DNA of 5,252 nucleotides, taken from positions 1 through 5,252 of the forward strand of contig NZ_AJZM02000057.1 in NCBI RefSeq assembly GCF_000272405.2. The letters are read 5' to 3'. The DNA comes from Vibrio tasmaniensis 1F-187 (GTDB lineage Bacteria; Pseudomonadota; Gammaproteobacteria; Enterobacterales; Vibrionaceae). Under the pieces are notes generated by a model. It searched no databases and was not told where the DNA came from. It saw only the letters and a list, made by a program, of their open reading frames with translations. Of this stretch, positions 1 through 5,252 are shown in pieces. Within the stretch, counting starts at the first letter, position 1, and every line of letters begins with the position of its first letter. A program made the position numbers and the translations under genes.

Positions 1-3
1 GCA

Positions 4-24
4 GTTATTTACTACGATTGGTAT
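4..24. repeat. Left copy of a 21-bp inverted repeat flanking the window
   Basis: These 21 bases are the exact reverse complement of 5232-5252; the core reads ACTACGATTGGTAT. The two copies are 5.2 kb apart and face opposite ways. Both lie in non-coding DNA: this one is just beyond the ompR terminator and the other is upstream of the unknown minus-strand gene. A chance 21-bp match is very unlikely, so this is probably a dispersed intergenic repeat of the genome whose remainder lies outside the window. No transposase is visible between the copies, so calling it a transposon end would be unsupported. Confidence 0.75.
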
Positions 25-37
25 CTCTCATTGTGCT

Positions 38-78
38 GAATACAAAACGGGCCATCGCATATTAATGAGATGACCCGT
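38..78 (-). terminator. Intrinsic terminator downstream of ompR
   Basis: Read on the minus strand, ACGGGTCATC (78-69) pairs with GATGGCCCGT (56-47) through ten pairs including one G-T wobble, around a 12-base loop. A T-rich run (TTTTGTATT) follows at 46-38. It starts about 40 bases after the ompR stop codon, so it should end the ompR transcript before any gene further left. Confidence 0.7.
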
Positions 79-117
79 AAATAATAAATTCTGAATCACA
101 GAACGAGCAAAGCTAGA

Positions 118-837
118 TTACACAGCTTTGCCATCTGGAACGAATACATAACCCAAGCCCCACACCGTTTGGATATAACGAGGTTTACTTGGATCTTCTT
201 CTACTAGACGACGCAAACGCGAAATCTGAACATCGATAGAACGTTCCATCGCTGAATACTCACGGCCACGCGCCATGTTCATCAGCTTATCGCGAGACAT
301 TGGCTCACGAGCGTTAGTGACCAGTGACTTCAGAACCGCAAATTCACCTGAGGTAAGAGGCATAGGCTCTTCACCGCGGAACATTTCACGTGTACCTAGG
401 TTTAGGCGGAACTCACCAAACTCAACCACAGACTCTTCTGTGCTTGGCGCGCCCGGTGCTTCAATCACTTGGCGACGCATTACCGCTTTGATACGAGCAA
501 GCAGTTCACGTGGGTTAAATGGTTTTGGCAGGTAATCATCAGCACCCACTTCCAAACCCACAATGCGATCCACTTCGTCACCCTTTGCGGTCAGCATCAG
601 GATTGGTAGCGAGTTGTTTGCGTTTCTTAGACGACGACAGATCGAAAGACCGTCTTCGCCCGGCAACATTAAATCCAATACCATCAAGTGAAAGTTTTCA
701 CGGGTTAACAGGCGGTCCATCTGCTCACTGTTTGCCACGCTACGCACTTGAAAGCCTTGCTCTGACAGATAGCGTTCTAGCAGTGCACGTAAACGAGCAT
801 CGTCATCGACCACTAAAATTTTGTAGTTTTCTTGCAT
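118..837 (-). CDS. ompR: OmpR, DNA-binding response regulator of the EnvZ/OmpR two-component system
   Basis: Cytoplasmic transcription factor that, once phosphorylated by the sensor kinase EnvZ, controls porin and other envelope genes in response to osmolarity and pH (family knowledge). The 239 residues equal the E. coli length. An N-terminal receiver domain (about 5-120) shows the acidic pocket D11-D12, phospho-acceptor D55 in the context VLDLMLPGEDG, T83 and K105. A C-terminal winged-helix domain (about 135-235) ends in the typical IQTVWGLGYVF. The reading frame extends upstream to an ATG at 891, but the start at 837 is preferred: it gives the family N-terminus MQENYKILVVDDD and has a good Shine-Dalgarno, AGGTGG, nine bases upstream. 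It is divergent from greB, as in E. coli. The usual partner envZ does not start within the 117 bases downstream, and a terminator lies there instead. Confidence 0.97.
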   Translation of the reverse strand: MQENYKILVVDDDARLRALLERYLSEQGFQVRSVANSEQMDRLLTRENFHLMVLDLMLPGEDGLSICRRLRNANNSLPILMLTAKGDEVDRIVGLEVGADDYLPKPFNPRELLARIKAVMRRQVIEAPGAPSTEESVVEFGEFRLNLGTREMFRGEEPMPLTSGEFAVLKSLVTNAREPMSRDKLMNMARGREYSAMERSIDVQISRLRRLVEEDPSKPRYIQTVWGLGYVFVPDGKAV

Positions 838-846
838 GTAATGGTT

Positions 847-852
847 CCACCT
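847..852 (-). promoter_or_regulatory. Ribosome binding site of ompR
   Basis: AGGTGG on the minus strand lies nine bases before the ATG at 837. It decides between this start and the in-frame ATG at 891, which would add 18 residues unlike the OmpR family. Confidence 0.7.
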
Positions 853-858
853 ATTAAA

Positions 859-878
859 GCTTAAACCTAAGGTTAAGC
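859..878 (-). promoter_or_regulatory. Inverted repeat in the ompR leader
   Basis: GCTTAAACC (859-867) and GGTTAAGC (871-878) pair around a three-base loop with one bulged A. In the ompR mRNA this forms a short hairpin just upstream of the Shine-Dalgarno sequence. It could be a protein-binding palindrome or an mRNA structure; the sequence does not tell which. Confidence 0.4.
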
Positions 879-951
879 ATTCTTGGTACATTGTATATTG
901 GTATAAGACATTAAAAATGTAACATTATTGAGGGAAAAGTCGCCTAAATAA

Positions 952-981
952 TTGTTAACGTATGTTGCCTTTCTATATATT
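952..981 (+). promoter_or_regulatory. Candidate sigma-70 promoter of greB
   Basis: TTGTTA (952-957, four of six to TTGACA) and TATATT (976-981, five of six to TATAAT) are 18 bases apart. They lie about 35 bases upstream of the greB start in an AT-rich stretch. The overlapping TATATA at 974-979 is an alternative -10 with a 16-base spacer. Confidence 0.4.
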
Positions 982-1015
982 CTATCTTAGATCATCATTT
1001 CATTAAGTCAGATTT

Positions 1016-1498
1016 ATGAAAACCAAACTTATCACCCGCGAAGGTTATAACAAGCTCAAAGCAGAACATGACCACTTATGGCACGAGAAGCGTCCAGAAA
1101 TAACCAAAATAGTCACATGGGCTGCAAGCCTTGGAGATCGTTCAGAAAATGCAGATTACACCTTCAATAAGCGTTTGCTTCGTCAGATTGATCGCCGAGT
1201 GCGTTTCCTACGCAAATTCCTACCAGATGTCACTATCGTGGATTACTCGCCACAACAAGAAGGTAAGGTATTTTTCGGTGCTTGGGTCGAAATAGAAAAT
1301 GATGATGGGGAAATTAAGAAGTTTCGAATTGTCGGCCCAGAAGAGATCTACGGCGATGCTAAAGGCTATATCTCTATAGATTCACCAATGGCTAGAGCTC
1401 TGCTCAAGAAAGAAGTGGATGACGAGTTTACGGTAACCACACCGGAAGGCGACAAAGAGTGGTTCATTAACTCTATTCGCTACGCAGACGACGAATAA
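1016..1498 (+). CDS. greB: GreB, transcript-cleavage elongation factor
   Basis: GreB enters the RNA polymerase secondary channel and stimulates cleavage of backtracked RNA, rescuing stalled complexes (family knowledge). The protein has 160 residues against 158 in E. coli. Residues 1-75 form the N-terminal coiled coil, with the tip motif SLGDRSENADY carrying the acidic pair D41 and E44 that coordinates the catalytic metal. Residues about 80-155 form the FKBP-like domain with IVDYSPQQEGKVFFGAWVEI and ISIDSPMARALLKKEV. The long WAASLGDRSENADY and DYSPQQEGKVFFGAWVEIEN stretches fit GreB rather than GreA. The start agrees with the family N-terminus MKTKLITREGY, although the upstream Shine-Dalgarno is poor (no GGAG-like run within 15 bases). 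It is divergent from ompR and convergent with the csrB RNA. Confidence 0.97.
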   Translation: MKTKLITREGYNKLKAEHDHLWHEKRPEITKIVTWAASLGDRSENADYTFNKRLLRQIDRRVRFLRKFLPDVTIVDYSPQQEGKVFFGAWVEIENDDGEIKKFRIVGPEEIYGDAKGYISIDSPMARALLKKEVDDEFTVTTPEGDKEWFINSIRYADDE

Positions 1499-1510
1499 TC
1501 AAACCTAATA

Positions 1511-1535
1511 AACACTTAGCGATGAGCTGAGTGTT
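1511..1535. terminator. Hairpin after greB, weak or bidirectional terminator
   Basis: AACACTTAGC (1511-1520) pairs with GCTGAGTGTT (1526-1535), ten pairs with one wobble, around the five-base loop GATGA. It begins 12 bases after the greB stop. On the plus strand no T-run follows, so it may be a 3'-end stabilising hairpin or an inefficient terminator. On the minus strand a T-rich tail (TTTATTAGGTTTGATT) follows and could back up the csrB terminator. Confidence 0.45.
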
Positions 1536-1557
1536 CAAGCAAACCCAAACGCCAGAT

Positions 1558-1594
1558 AAAAGAAAACCCCGCTAGGCTTTCGCCTGACGGGGTT
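1558..1594 (-). terminator. Intrinsic terminator of the csrB RNA
   Basis: On the minus strand AACCCCG pairs with CGGGGTT and AGGC with GCCT (one internal mismatch, one wobble) around a GAAA tetraloop (1581-1578). TTTTCTTTT follows (1566-1558). On the plus strand there is no T-run (it continues TTAAGTCT), so it is directional and belongs to the minus-strand RNA, not to greB. Confidence 0.85.
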
Positions 1595-1867
1595 AAGTCT
1601 CTATCGCAGCAATCCGGCTACTGTTTATCTCTTCGAGATAAGGTGCTCCCTGCATCTTTCCTTGATAGTGGCTAAATCCTTTAACCAATTTCCTTTTTGT
1701 TCATCGCCATCCTAGCGGTGTCCATTCTAGCCTGTCATCCTGACTGGCGAATCTCATCCAGAGATTATCACTTCCTTGCTGACCACTCATCCTAAGTAAT
1801 CAAATCTTCATCCTGAAGATACCTAGTCCGTTAGGCTTTTTCCTGTTCCTGCCAACTCCCTGTCGAC
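1558..1867 (-). ncRNA. csrB: CsrB-family small RNA, CsrA-sequestering sponge
   Basis: No convincing ORF covers this stretch. Its minus strand carries 16 GGA triplets in about 250 bases (plus-strand TCC starting at 1613, 1647, 1659, 1677, 1691, 1710, 1721, 1738, 1757, 1773, 1790, 1811, 1827, 1841, 1847, 1857). Ten are AGGA and two are CAGGGAG. Several sit in hairpin loops, the hallmark of CsrA-binding sites: 1734-1744 (GTCA-GGA-TGAC), 1750-1766 (loop TGGAT), 1804-1820 (seven-pair stem around GGA) and 1822-1835 (loop ACGGAC). The predicted 5' end GTCGACAGGGAGT, as I recall it, is the same as that of E. coli CsrB. A -10 box lies at the right distance upstream and an intrinsic terminator closes the gene. 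The length of about 310 nt is somewhat shorter than E. coli CsrB (about 369 nt). Vibrios have several paralogous Csr RNAs, so which paralogue this is cannot be settled here. By family knowledge it titrates CsrA and so relieves CsrA control of metabolism, motility and virulence. Confidence 0.92.
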
Positions 1868-1874
1868 AAGTTAA

Positions 1875-1880
1875 ATATTA
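1875..1880 (-). promoter_or_regulatory. -10 box of the csrB promoter
   Basis: TAATAT on the minus strand spans -13 to -8 relative to the inferred first base G at 1867. A recognisable -35 box is missing: the hexamer 17 bases further upstream (1903-1898) reads CTAGGA. A poor -35 fits a promoter that needs an activator such as VarA/UvrY. Confidence 0.6.
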
Positions 1881-1960
1881 CGGTATTTGGGCGAGTTTCC
1901 TAGACAGTCCCAAAAAACATTTCAGGTGAGAAATACGCCCACAAACACACAAACAAATAA

Positions 1961-1973
1961 AATCAGTAACTTA
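1961..1973 (+). promoter_or_regulatory. Candidate IHF-binding site upstream of csrB
   Basis: AATCAGTAACTTA matches the IHF consensus WATCAANNNNTTR at all but one of its positions. It lies near -100 relative to the inferred csrB start, between the VarA/UvrY-type palindrome and the -10 box. A bend here could bring a distal activator to RNA polymerase, as is known for csrB promoters in enterobacteria. Such a motif also turns up by chance in AT-rich DNA. Confidence 0.4.
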
Positions 1974-2026
1974 GGTTTATTTTAAGACGATTTCATCGAT
2001 TTAAAGTGACTTAGTCGCACACCACG

Positions 2027-2044
2027 TGTGAGAGATCTCGCACA
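2027..2044. promoter_or_regulatory. VarA/UvrY (GacA-type) box controlling csrB
   Basis: TGTGAGAGATCTCGCACA is an 18-bp palindrome with a single mismatched pair. It closely resembles the UvrY/VarA/GacA recognition sequence found upstream of csrB-type RNAs (TGTGAGAGATCTCTTACA, from memory). Its centre is about 168 bases upstream of the inferred csrB start, similar to the distal placement in E. coli. It is also about 120 bases upstream of tex, so an effect on tex cannot be excluded. Confidence 0.8.
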
Positions 2045-2108
2045 AAGTGGGTATCAGAAACGGAAATTGGACTTCTGACAGGATAATTACACAGTCAAAG
2101 CTAGAAAA

Positions 2109-2118
2109 AGCGTACGCT
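2109..2118. promoter_or_regulatory. Perfect 10-bp palindrome upstream of tex
   Basis: AGCGTACGCT is self-complementary and lies 44 bases before the tex start codon, in the probable promoter or leader region. It may be an operator half or chance. I could not identify a convincing tex promoter with both boxes. Confidence 0.2.
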
Positions 2119-2162
2119 CACCCCCATGTATTTGTCATGATATTAAATAAGAGATTCATCGG

Positions 2163-4493
2163 ATGAGCCAAGCTATCTGTCGACTGATTGCTGAAGAACT
2201 GAATGTTCGTTCAGAGCAAGTCACCGCCGCAGTCAACCTAATTGACGACGGTAACACCGTTCCCTTTATTGCCCGCTACCGTAAAGAAGTTACGGGTGGC
2301 TTAGACGATACCCAATTACGTAACCTTGATAGTCGCCTTTCTTACCTCCGTGAACTTGATGATCGTCGCCAAACGATTCTTAAATCGATTCAAGACCAAG
2401 GTAAACTCACGCCAGAACTCGAGCGTGATATCAGTCAGGCAGACAGCAAAACTCGCCTTGAAGATTTATACCTGCCATACAAACCAAAGCGCCGAACCAA
2501 AGGTCAGATCGCAATTGAAGCAGGCCTAGAACCTCTTGCCGATACGCTATGGACTGAACCACAGCACGACCCGGAAACCGAAGCAGCCAACTTTGTTAGC
2601 AGTGATAAAGGCGTTGCCGATACCAAAGCCGCACTCGATGGCGCTCGTGCGATCATCATGGAGCGCATTGCGGAAGACGCAAACCTGCTAGAAAAGATTC
2701 GCCAACACCTAACACGCAACTCAGAGCTAGTCGCTCGTGTCGTGACAGGTAAAGAGCAAGAAGGCGAGAAGTTCAAAGACTACTTCGAGCATAACGAAAC
2801 ACTCAGCAAAGTACCGTCTCACCGTGCGCTTGCTATGTTGCGAGGCCGAAATGAAGGCTTCCTAACACTGGCAATGAATGCCGATCCAGAGCAAGAAGAA
2901 GGTGTTCGTGGCTCATACTGCGAGAACATCATTTCTGATCACTACGGTATTACCCTAAGCAGCGCACCTGCGGATGCATGGCGTAAGCAAGTGATCAGTT
3001 GGGCATGGCGCATCAAGGTATCTATGCACATGGAAACCGAATTGATGGGCGCGATGAAAGAACGTGCTGAGATCGAAGCGATTGAAGTATTCGCCACCAA
3101 CCTTAAAGACCTGCTAATGGCTGCGCCTGCTGGCCCTCGAGCAACATTGGGCTTAGATCCGGGTTTACGTACTGGTTCGAAAATCGCCGTGGTGGATTCA
3201 ACCGGTAAGGTTCTAGCAACAGAAACCATTTACCCTCACCCACCACAGAAGCAATACGACAAATCTGCACACGTGGTTGAGCAGATGGTTCGCCAGTTCA
3301 ATGTTGATTTGATTGCGATTGGTAATGGTACCGCTTCACGCGAAACAGACAGCTTTGTTGCTGATGTGATTAAGCGTGGCAACCTAACAGCACAGAAAAT
3401 CATTGTTAGCGAAGCGGGCGCATCGGTTTATTCTGCTTCTGAGCTAGCGGCAAAAGAGTTCCCGAACATGGATGTCTCGATTCGTGGTGCGGTGTCTATT
3501 GCGCGTCGTCTACAAGACCCACTGGCAGAGCTTGTGAAGATTGACCCTAAATCGATCGGTGTGGGCCAATACCAACACGATGTGAGCCAAACCATGCTTG
3601 CTAAGCGCCTAGACGCAATTGTCGAAGACTGTGTAAACGCCGTAGGTGTTGATGTGAACACCGCGTCTGCCGCGCTACTTACTCGCGTAGCAGGCCTTTC
3701 TAGCACCATCGCTCAGAACATCGTGGATTTCCGTGATGAAAACGGTCGCTTTGAAGCCCGTACTACCTTGAAGAAAGTCGCTCGTTTAGGGCCAAAAGCC
3801 TTTGAACAGTGTGCTGGCTTCCTGCGTATCATGGATGGTAAGAACCCGCTAGACGCATCATCGGTTCACCCAGAAGCTTACCCATTGGTGAAAACCATCG
3901 CCGAGAAAAACCATAAAGACATCAAATCTCTGGTAGGTAACACAGACTTCTTACGTGGCTTACATGCGGTTGATTACACGAATGAAAATTTTGGTGTACC
4001 GACAGTAACCGACATCATCAAAGAGCTGGATAAACCGGGTCGAGATCCTCGTCCTGAGTTCAAGACGGCAACGTTCGCCGATGGCGTAAATAGCATGTCT
4101 GACTTAGAACCCGGTATGATCTTAGAAGGCGTGGTTTCAAACGTGGCTAACTTCGGTGCGTTCGTCGATATTGGTGTTCACCAAGACGGCTTGGTACACA
4201 TTTCAGCACTGACCGATCGCTTTGTCTCTGACCCACGAGAAGTGGTGAAAGCGGGTGATATCGTGAAAGTGAAGGTGATGGAAGTGGATGTTCAACGTAA
4301 ACGTATTGCACTAAGCATGCGCATGAAAGATGAGCCTGGACAAGATAACCGCGCACAACGTTCAAGTGCACCTCGCACACAAAACCGCCCGAACCAAAAC
4401 TCACAAGGTGGACAACGCCGTCGTGAGGAACCGCAACAAAACGCGGCGATGGGCGGTGCTTTCGCAGCTGCCTTCGCTAAAGCGAAAAAGTAA
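2163..4493 (+). CDS. tex: Tex, S1-domain RNA-binding transcription accessory protein (YhgF family)
   Basis: Tex is a cytoplasmic nucleic-acid-binding protein related to eukaryotic Spt6, linked to transcription and RNA handling; its exact role is unsettled (family knowledge). The 776 residues compare with about 773 in E. coli. Residues 1-320 form the helical N-terminal region, with [17 protein letters not shown] (33-49) and [14 protein letters not shown] YqgF/RNase H-like domain begins with [12 protein letters not shown] (329-340). Helix-hairpin-helix motifs (about 492-560) include [11 protein letters not shown] and [24 protein letters not shown]. The S1 domain (about 649-721) reads [19 protein letters not shown] through [10 protein letters not shown] basic Gln/Asn/Arg-rich tail (722-776) ends in [11 protein letters not shown]. 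The start is supported by AAGAGA eight bases upstream and by family length. The gene follows greB as in E. coli, but with csrB inserted between them in the opposite direction. Confidence 0.97.
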   Translation: MSQAICRLIAEELNVRSEQVTAAVNLIDDGNTVPFIARYRKEVTGGLDDTQLRNLDSRLSYLRELDDRRQTILKSIQDQGKLTPELERDISQADSKTRLEDLYLPYKPKRRTKGQIAIEAGLEPLADTLWTEPQHDPETEAANFVSSDKGVADTKAALDGARAIIMERIAEDANLLEKIRQHLTRNSELVARVVTGKEQEGEKFKDYFEHNETLSKVPSHRALAMLRGRNEGFLTLAMNADPEQEEGVRGSYCENIISDHYGITLSSAPADAWRKQVISWAWRIKVSMHMETELMGAMKERAEIEAIEVFATNLKDLLMAAPAGPRATLGLDPGLRTGSKIAVVDSTGKVLATETIYPHPPQKQYDKSAHVVEQMVRQFNVDLIAIGNGTASRETDSFVADVIKRGNLTAQKIIVSEAGASVYSASELAAKEFPNMDVSIRGAVSIARRLQDPLAELVKIDPKSIGVGQYQHDVSQTMLAKRLDAIVEDCVNAVGVDVNTASAALLTRVAGLSSTIAQNIVDFRDENGRFEARTTLKKVARLGPKAFEQCAGFLRIMDGKNPLDASSVHPEAYPLVKTIAEKNHKDIKSLVGNTDFLRGLHAVDYTNENFGVPTVTDIIKELDKPGRDPRPEFKTATFADGVNSMSDLEPGMILEGVVSNVANFGAFVDIGVHQDGLVHISALTDRFVSDPREVVKAGDIVKVKVMEVDVQRKRIALSMRMKDEPGQDNRAQRSSAPRTQNRPNQNSQGGQRRREEPQQNAAMGGAFAAAFAKAKK

Positions 4494-4533
4494 TCCGTTA
4501 GCTCGTCTGCAAAACGGATGTGCTTAAAACAGA

Positions 4534-4567
4534 AAACCTGCATCCCTTAGGGTATGCAGGTTTTTTT
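4534..4567. terminator. Bidirectional intrinsic terminator between tex and the convergent gene
   Basis: AAACCTGCAT (4534-4543) pairs with ATGCAGGTTT (4554-4563). CCC and GGG extend the stem around a TTA loop, with one bulged T. Seven Ts (4561-4567) follow on the plus strand, ending tex. On the minus strand TTTTCTGTTTT follows, so it can also stop the transcript of the gene at 4620-5093. Confidence 0.9.
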
Positions 4568-4619
4568 ATTATGTGTTCAAAAAAGACATCGAAGCTTGGT
4601 TGGGTCATAAGTTTTCGAC

Positions 4620-5093
4620 TTACAACACGACTAACATCTCTGATGGAGCATGAGGCGCAACAGCATGACCATAATGATATTTTATGACCTTACGTCGTTT
4701 CTCCATCTGTCCCTCCTGAATCGCCGCATCTAAAACATGCTTTGGCAGGCGGAAACGCATGGTATAGCCCTTTCCTTGATCAGCACTGTATGTTCTCAGA
4801 GCCAATAAGCTGAACAGCCTGTCAAAAGGATCTTGTGGCTTTTCATGGCTAACCGAATTGGCCTCTGACTCGTTCTCCATTTCATAACCTGGATGGTCTG
4901 AAGGATCCCAAGCCGACTGCTGCCTTCGTTTATCGTCTGATTTTACCTTACGCTCTGCATTGGTTCTCGCCAATGCTACTGCGGGAGCAACAGGTTCTCG
5001 GACTCTATTATCACGCGCAACTTGCTCTGTTTGCACATTAACGGACGGGGCGATTAGTGGCACACTTACTGCAGTTGCAGGTGACACAATCAT
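4620..5093 (-). CDS. Conserved-looking protein of unknown function
   Basis: I do not recognise a characterised family. The 157-residue protein has no clear signal peptide or membrane segment. Residues 1-45 are rich in Val, Ala and Pro (VSVPLIAPSVNVQTEQVARDN). Residues 45-85 are highly charged (NAERKVKSDDKRRQQ, then SAWDPSDHPGYEMENESEAN). The C-terminal half seems most folded: DPFDRLFSLLALRTYSADQGKGYTMRFRLP, then a helix-like VLDAAIQEGQMEKRRKVIKYHYG. A strong Shine-Dalgarno (AGGAGA, seven bases before the ATG) and a shared terminator support a real gene. The composition, with a disordered basic N-terminal part and a small C-terminal domain, suggests a cytoplasmic adaptor or regulatory protein, but that is only a guess. 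It is convergent with tex, at the place where enterobacteria carry the feo genes. Confidence 0.8.
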   Translation of the reverse strand: MIVSPATAVSVPLIAPSVNVQTEQVARDNRVREPVAPAVALARTNAERKVKSDDKRRQQSAWDPSDHPGYEMENESEANSVSHEKPQDPFDRLFSLLALRTYSADQGKGYTMRFRLPKHVLDAAIQEGQMEKRRKVIKYHYGHAVAPHAPSEMLVVL

Positions 5094-5100
5094 CGCGAAC

Positions 5101-5106
5101 TCTCCT
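5101..5106 (-). promoter_or_regulatory. Ribosome binding site of the 157-aa protein gene
   Basis: AGGAGA on the minus strand, seven bases before the ATG at 5093, within GAGGAGAG. It fixes the start and overlaps the stop codon of a possible short upstream ORF, since the sequence reads TGAGGAGAG. Confidence 0.75.
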
Positions 5107-5165
5107 CAAGAATCGCCCATCACTGTTGCCATAACGCTGTCGTACTGAGTCAGCACAACAGGCAT
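5106..5165 (-). CDS. Possible 19-codon leader ORF upstream of the 157-aa protein gene
   Basis: An ATG at 5165 opens a frame encoding MPVVLTQYDSVMATVMGDS and stopping with TGA at 5108-5106, inside the Shine-Dalgarno region of the next gene. This geometry would allow translational coupling. The upstream GGTAAG is a weak ribosome site at plausible spacing. The peptide matches nothing I know and may be chance; the stop/Shine-Dalgarno overlap is the only positive sign. Confidence 0.2.
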   Translation of the reverse strand: MPVVLTQYDSVMATVMGDS

Positions 5166-5231
5166 AGCCCAACTTACCGCAATCAACTCATGAGAGAGTT
5201 AGGTCTGAGTATCATGCAATGCCTTGGTGTT

Positions 5232-5252
5232 ATACCAATCGTAGTAAATAAC
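5232..5252. repeat. Right copy of the 21-bp inverted repeat
   Basis: Exact reverse complement of 4-24, and it runs to the last base of the window, so the repeat may continue outside. It lies about 140 bases upstream of the 157-aa protein gene. Read on the minus strand it contains TTGGTA, which could by chance serve as a -35 element for that gene. Confidence 0.75.

Noticed and set aside
519..857. Plus-strand open frame of 112 codons across ompR
   Set aside because: It is antisense to a full, well-matched ompR gene and its translation has no coherent domain features, so it is a shadow frame.
1613..1860. Regularly spaced short TCC-containing motifs that might suggest a CRISPR or tandem repeat array
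   Set aside because: The repeated unit is only 3-7 bases with uneven spacing and loop placement, which fits CsrA-binding GGA motifs on the minus strand rather than repeats with spacers.
2161..2165. GGATG at the tex start codon as a CsrA-binding site
   Set aside because: It is a single GGA without a second site or a clear hairpin in the leader, too little to claim CsrA control.
4493..4519. Hairpin ATCCGTT / AACGGAT just after the tex stop
   Set aside because: Seven pairs with a 13-base loop and no T-run; the strong terminator at 4534-4567 explains the end of tex.
4292..4543. Minus-strand open frame over the tex 3' end
   Set aside because: It lies opposite the conserved S1 domain and tail of tex, starts within the tex terminator region, and has a Cys/Phe/Arg-rich composition typical of an antisense frame.
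4960..5148. Plus-strand 62-codon open frame
   Set aside because: It overlaps the N-terminal part of the minus-strand 157-aa gene, which has the better ribosome binding site and terminator.
5195..5245. Promoter for the 157-aa gene using TTGGTA from the repeat as -35
   Set aside because: The only possible -10 boxes (TGATAC or GATACT) are poor and the spacing is 18-19 bases, so the match is not better than chance.

Overview
The window looks like chromosomal DNA from a member of the Vibrionaceae, probably a marine Vibrio. This rests on the close match of the encoded OmpR, GreB and Tex proteins to gammaproteobacterial families, on the conserved gene order ompR / greB / tex, and on a csrB-type RNA gene with a VarA/UvrY-type control site. 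The species cannot be fixed from the sequence alone.

Layout, left to right. Positions 1-117 hold one arm of a 21-bp repeat (4-24) and an intrinsic terminator for ompR (38-78). ompR (118-837, minus) encodes a full-length response regulator. A divergent intergenic region (838-1015) carries the ompR leader and the greB promoter. greB (1016-1498, plus) encodes a transcript-cleavage factor. The 664-bp gap between greB and tex is not empty. It contains a CsrB-family small RNA on the minus strand (about 1558-1867) with its own terminator, a -10 box, a candidate IHF site (1961-1973) and a near-perfect 18-bp palindrome (2027-2044) matching the UvrY/VarA box. tex (2163-4493, plus) encodes the S1-domain RNA-binding protein Tex. 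A bidirectional terminator (4534-4567) separates it from a convergent gene of unknown function (4620-5093, minus). A possible 19-codon leader ORF (5106-5165, minus) ends inside that gene's ribosome binding site. The inverted second copy of the 21-bp repeat closes the window (5232-5252).

Together this is mostly a regulatory neighbourhood: an envelope/osmotic response regulator (OmpR), two RNA polymerase/RNA-associated factors (GreB, Tex), and an RNA sponge for CsrA. The CsrB RNA, by family knowledge, is switched on by the BarA/VarS-UvrY/VarA two-component system and sequesters CsrA through its GGA motifs. The least explained items are the unknown 157-aa protein, the flanking inverted repeat, and the absence of envZ directly behind ompR.
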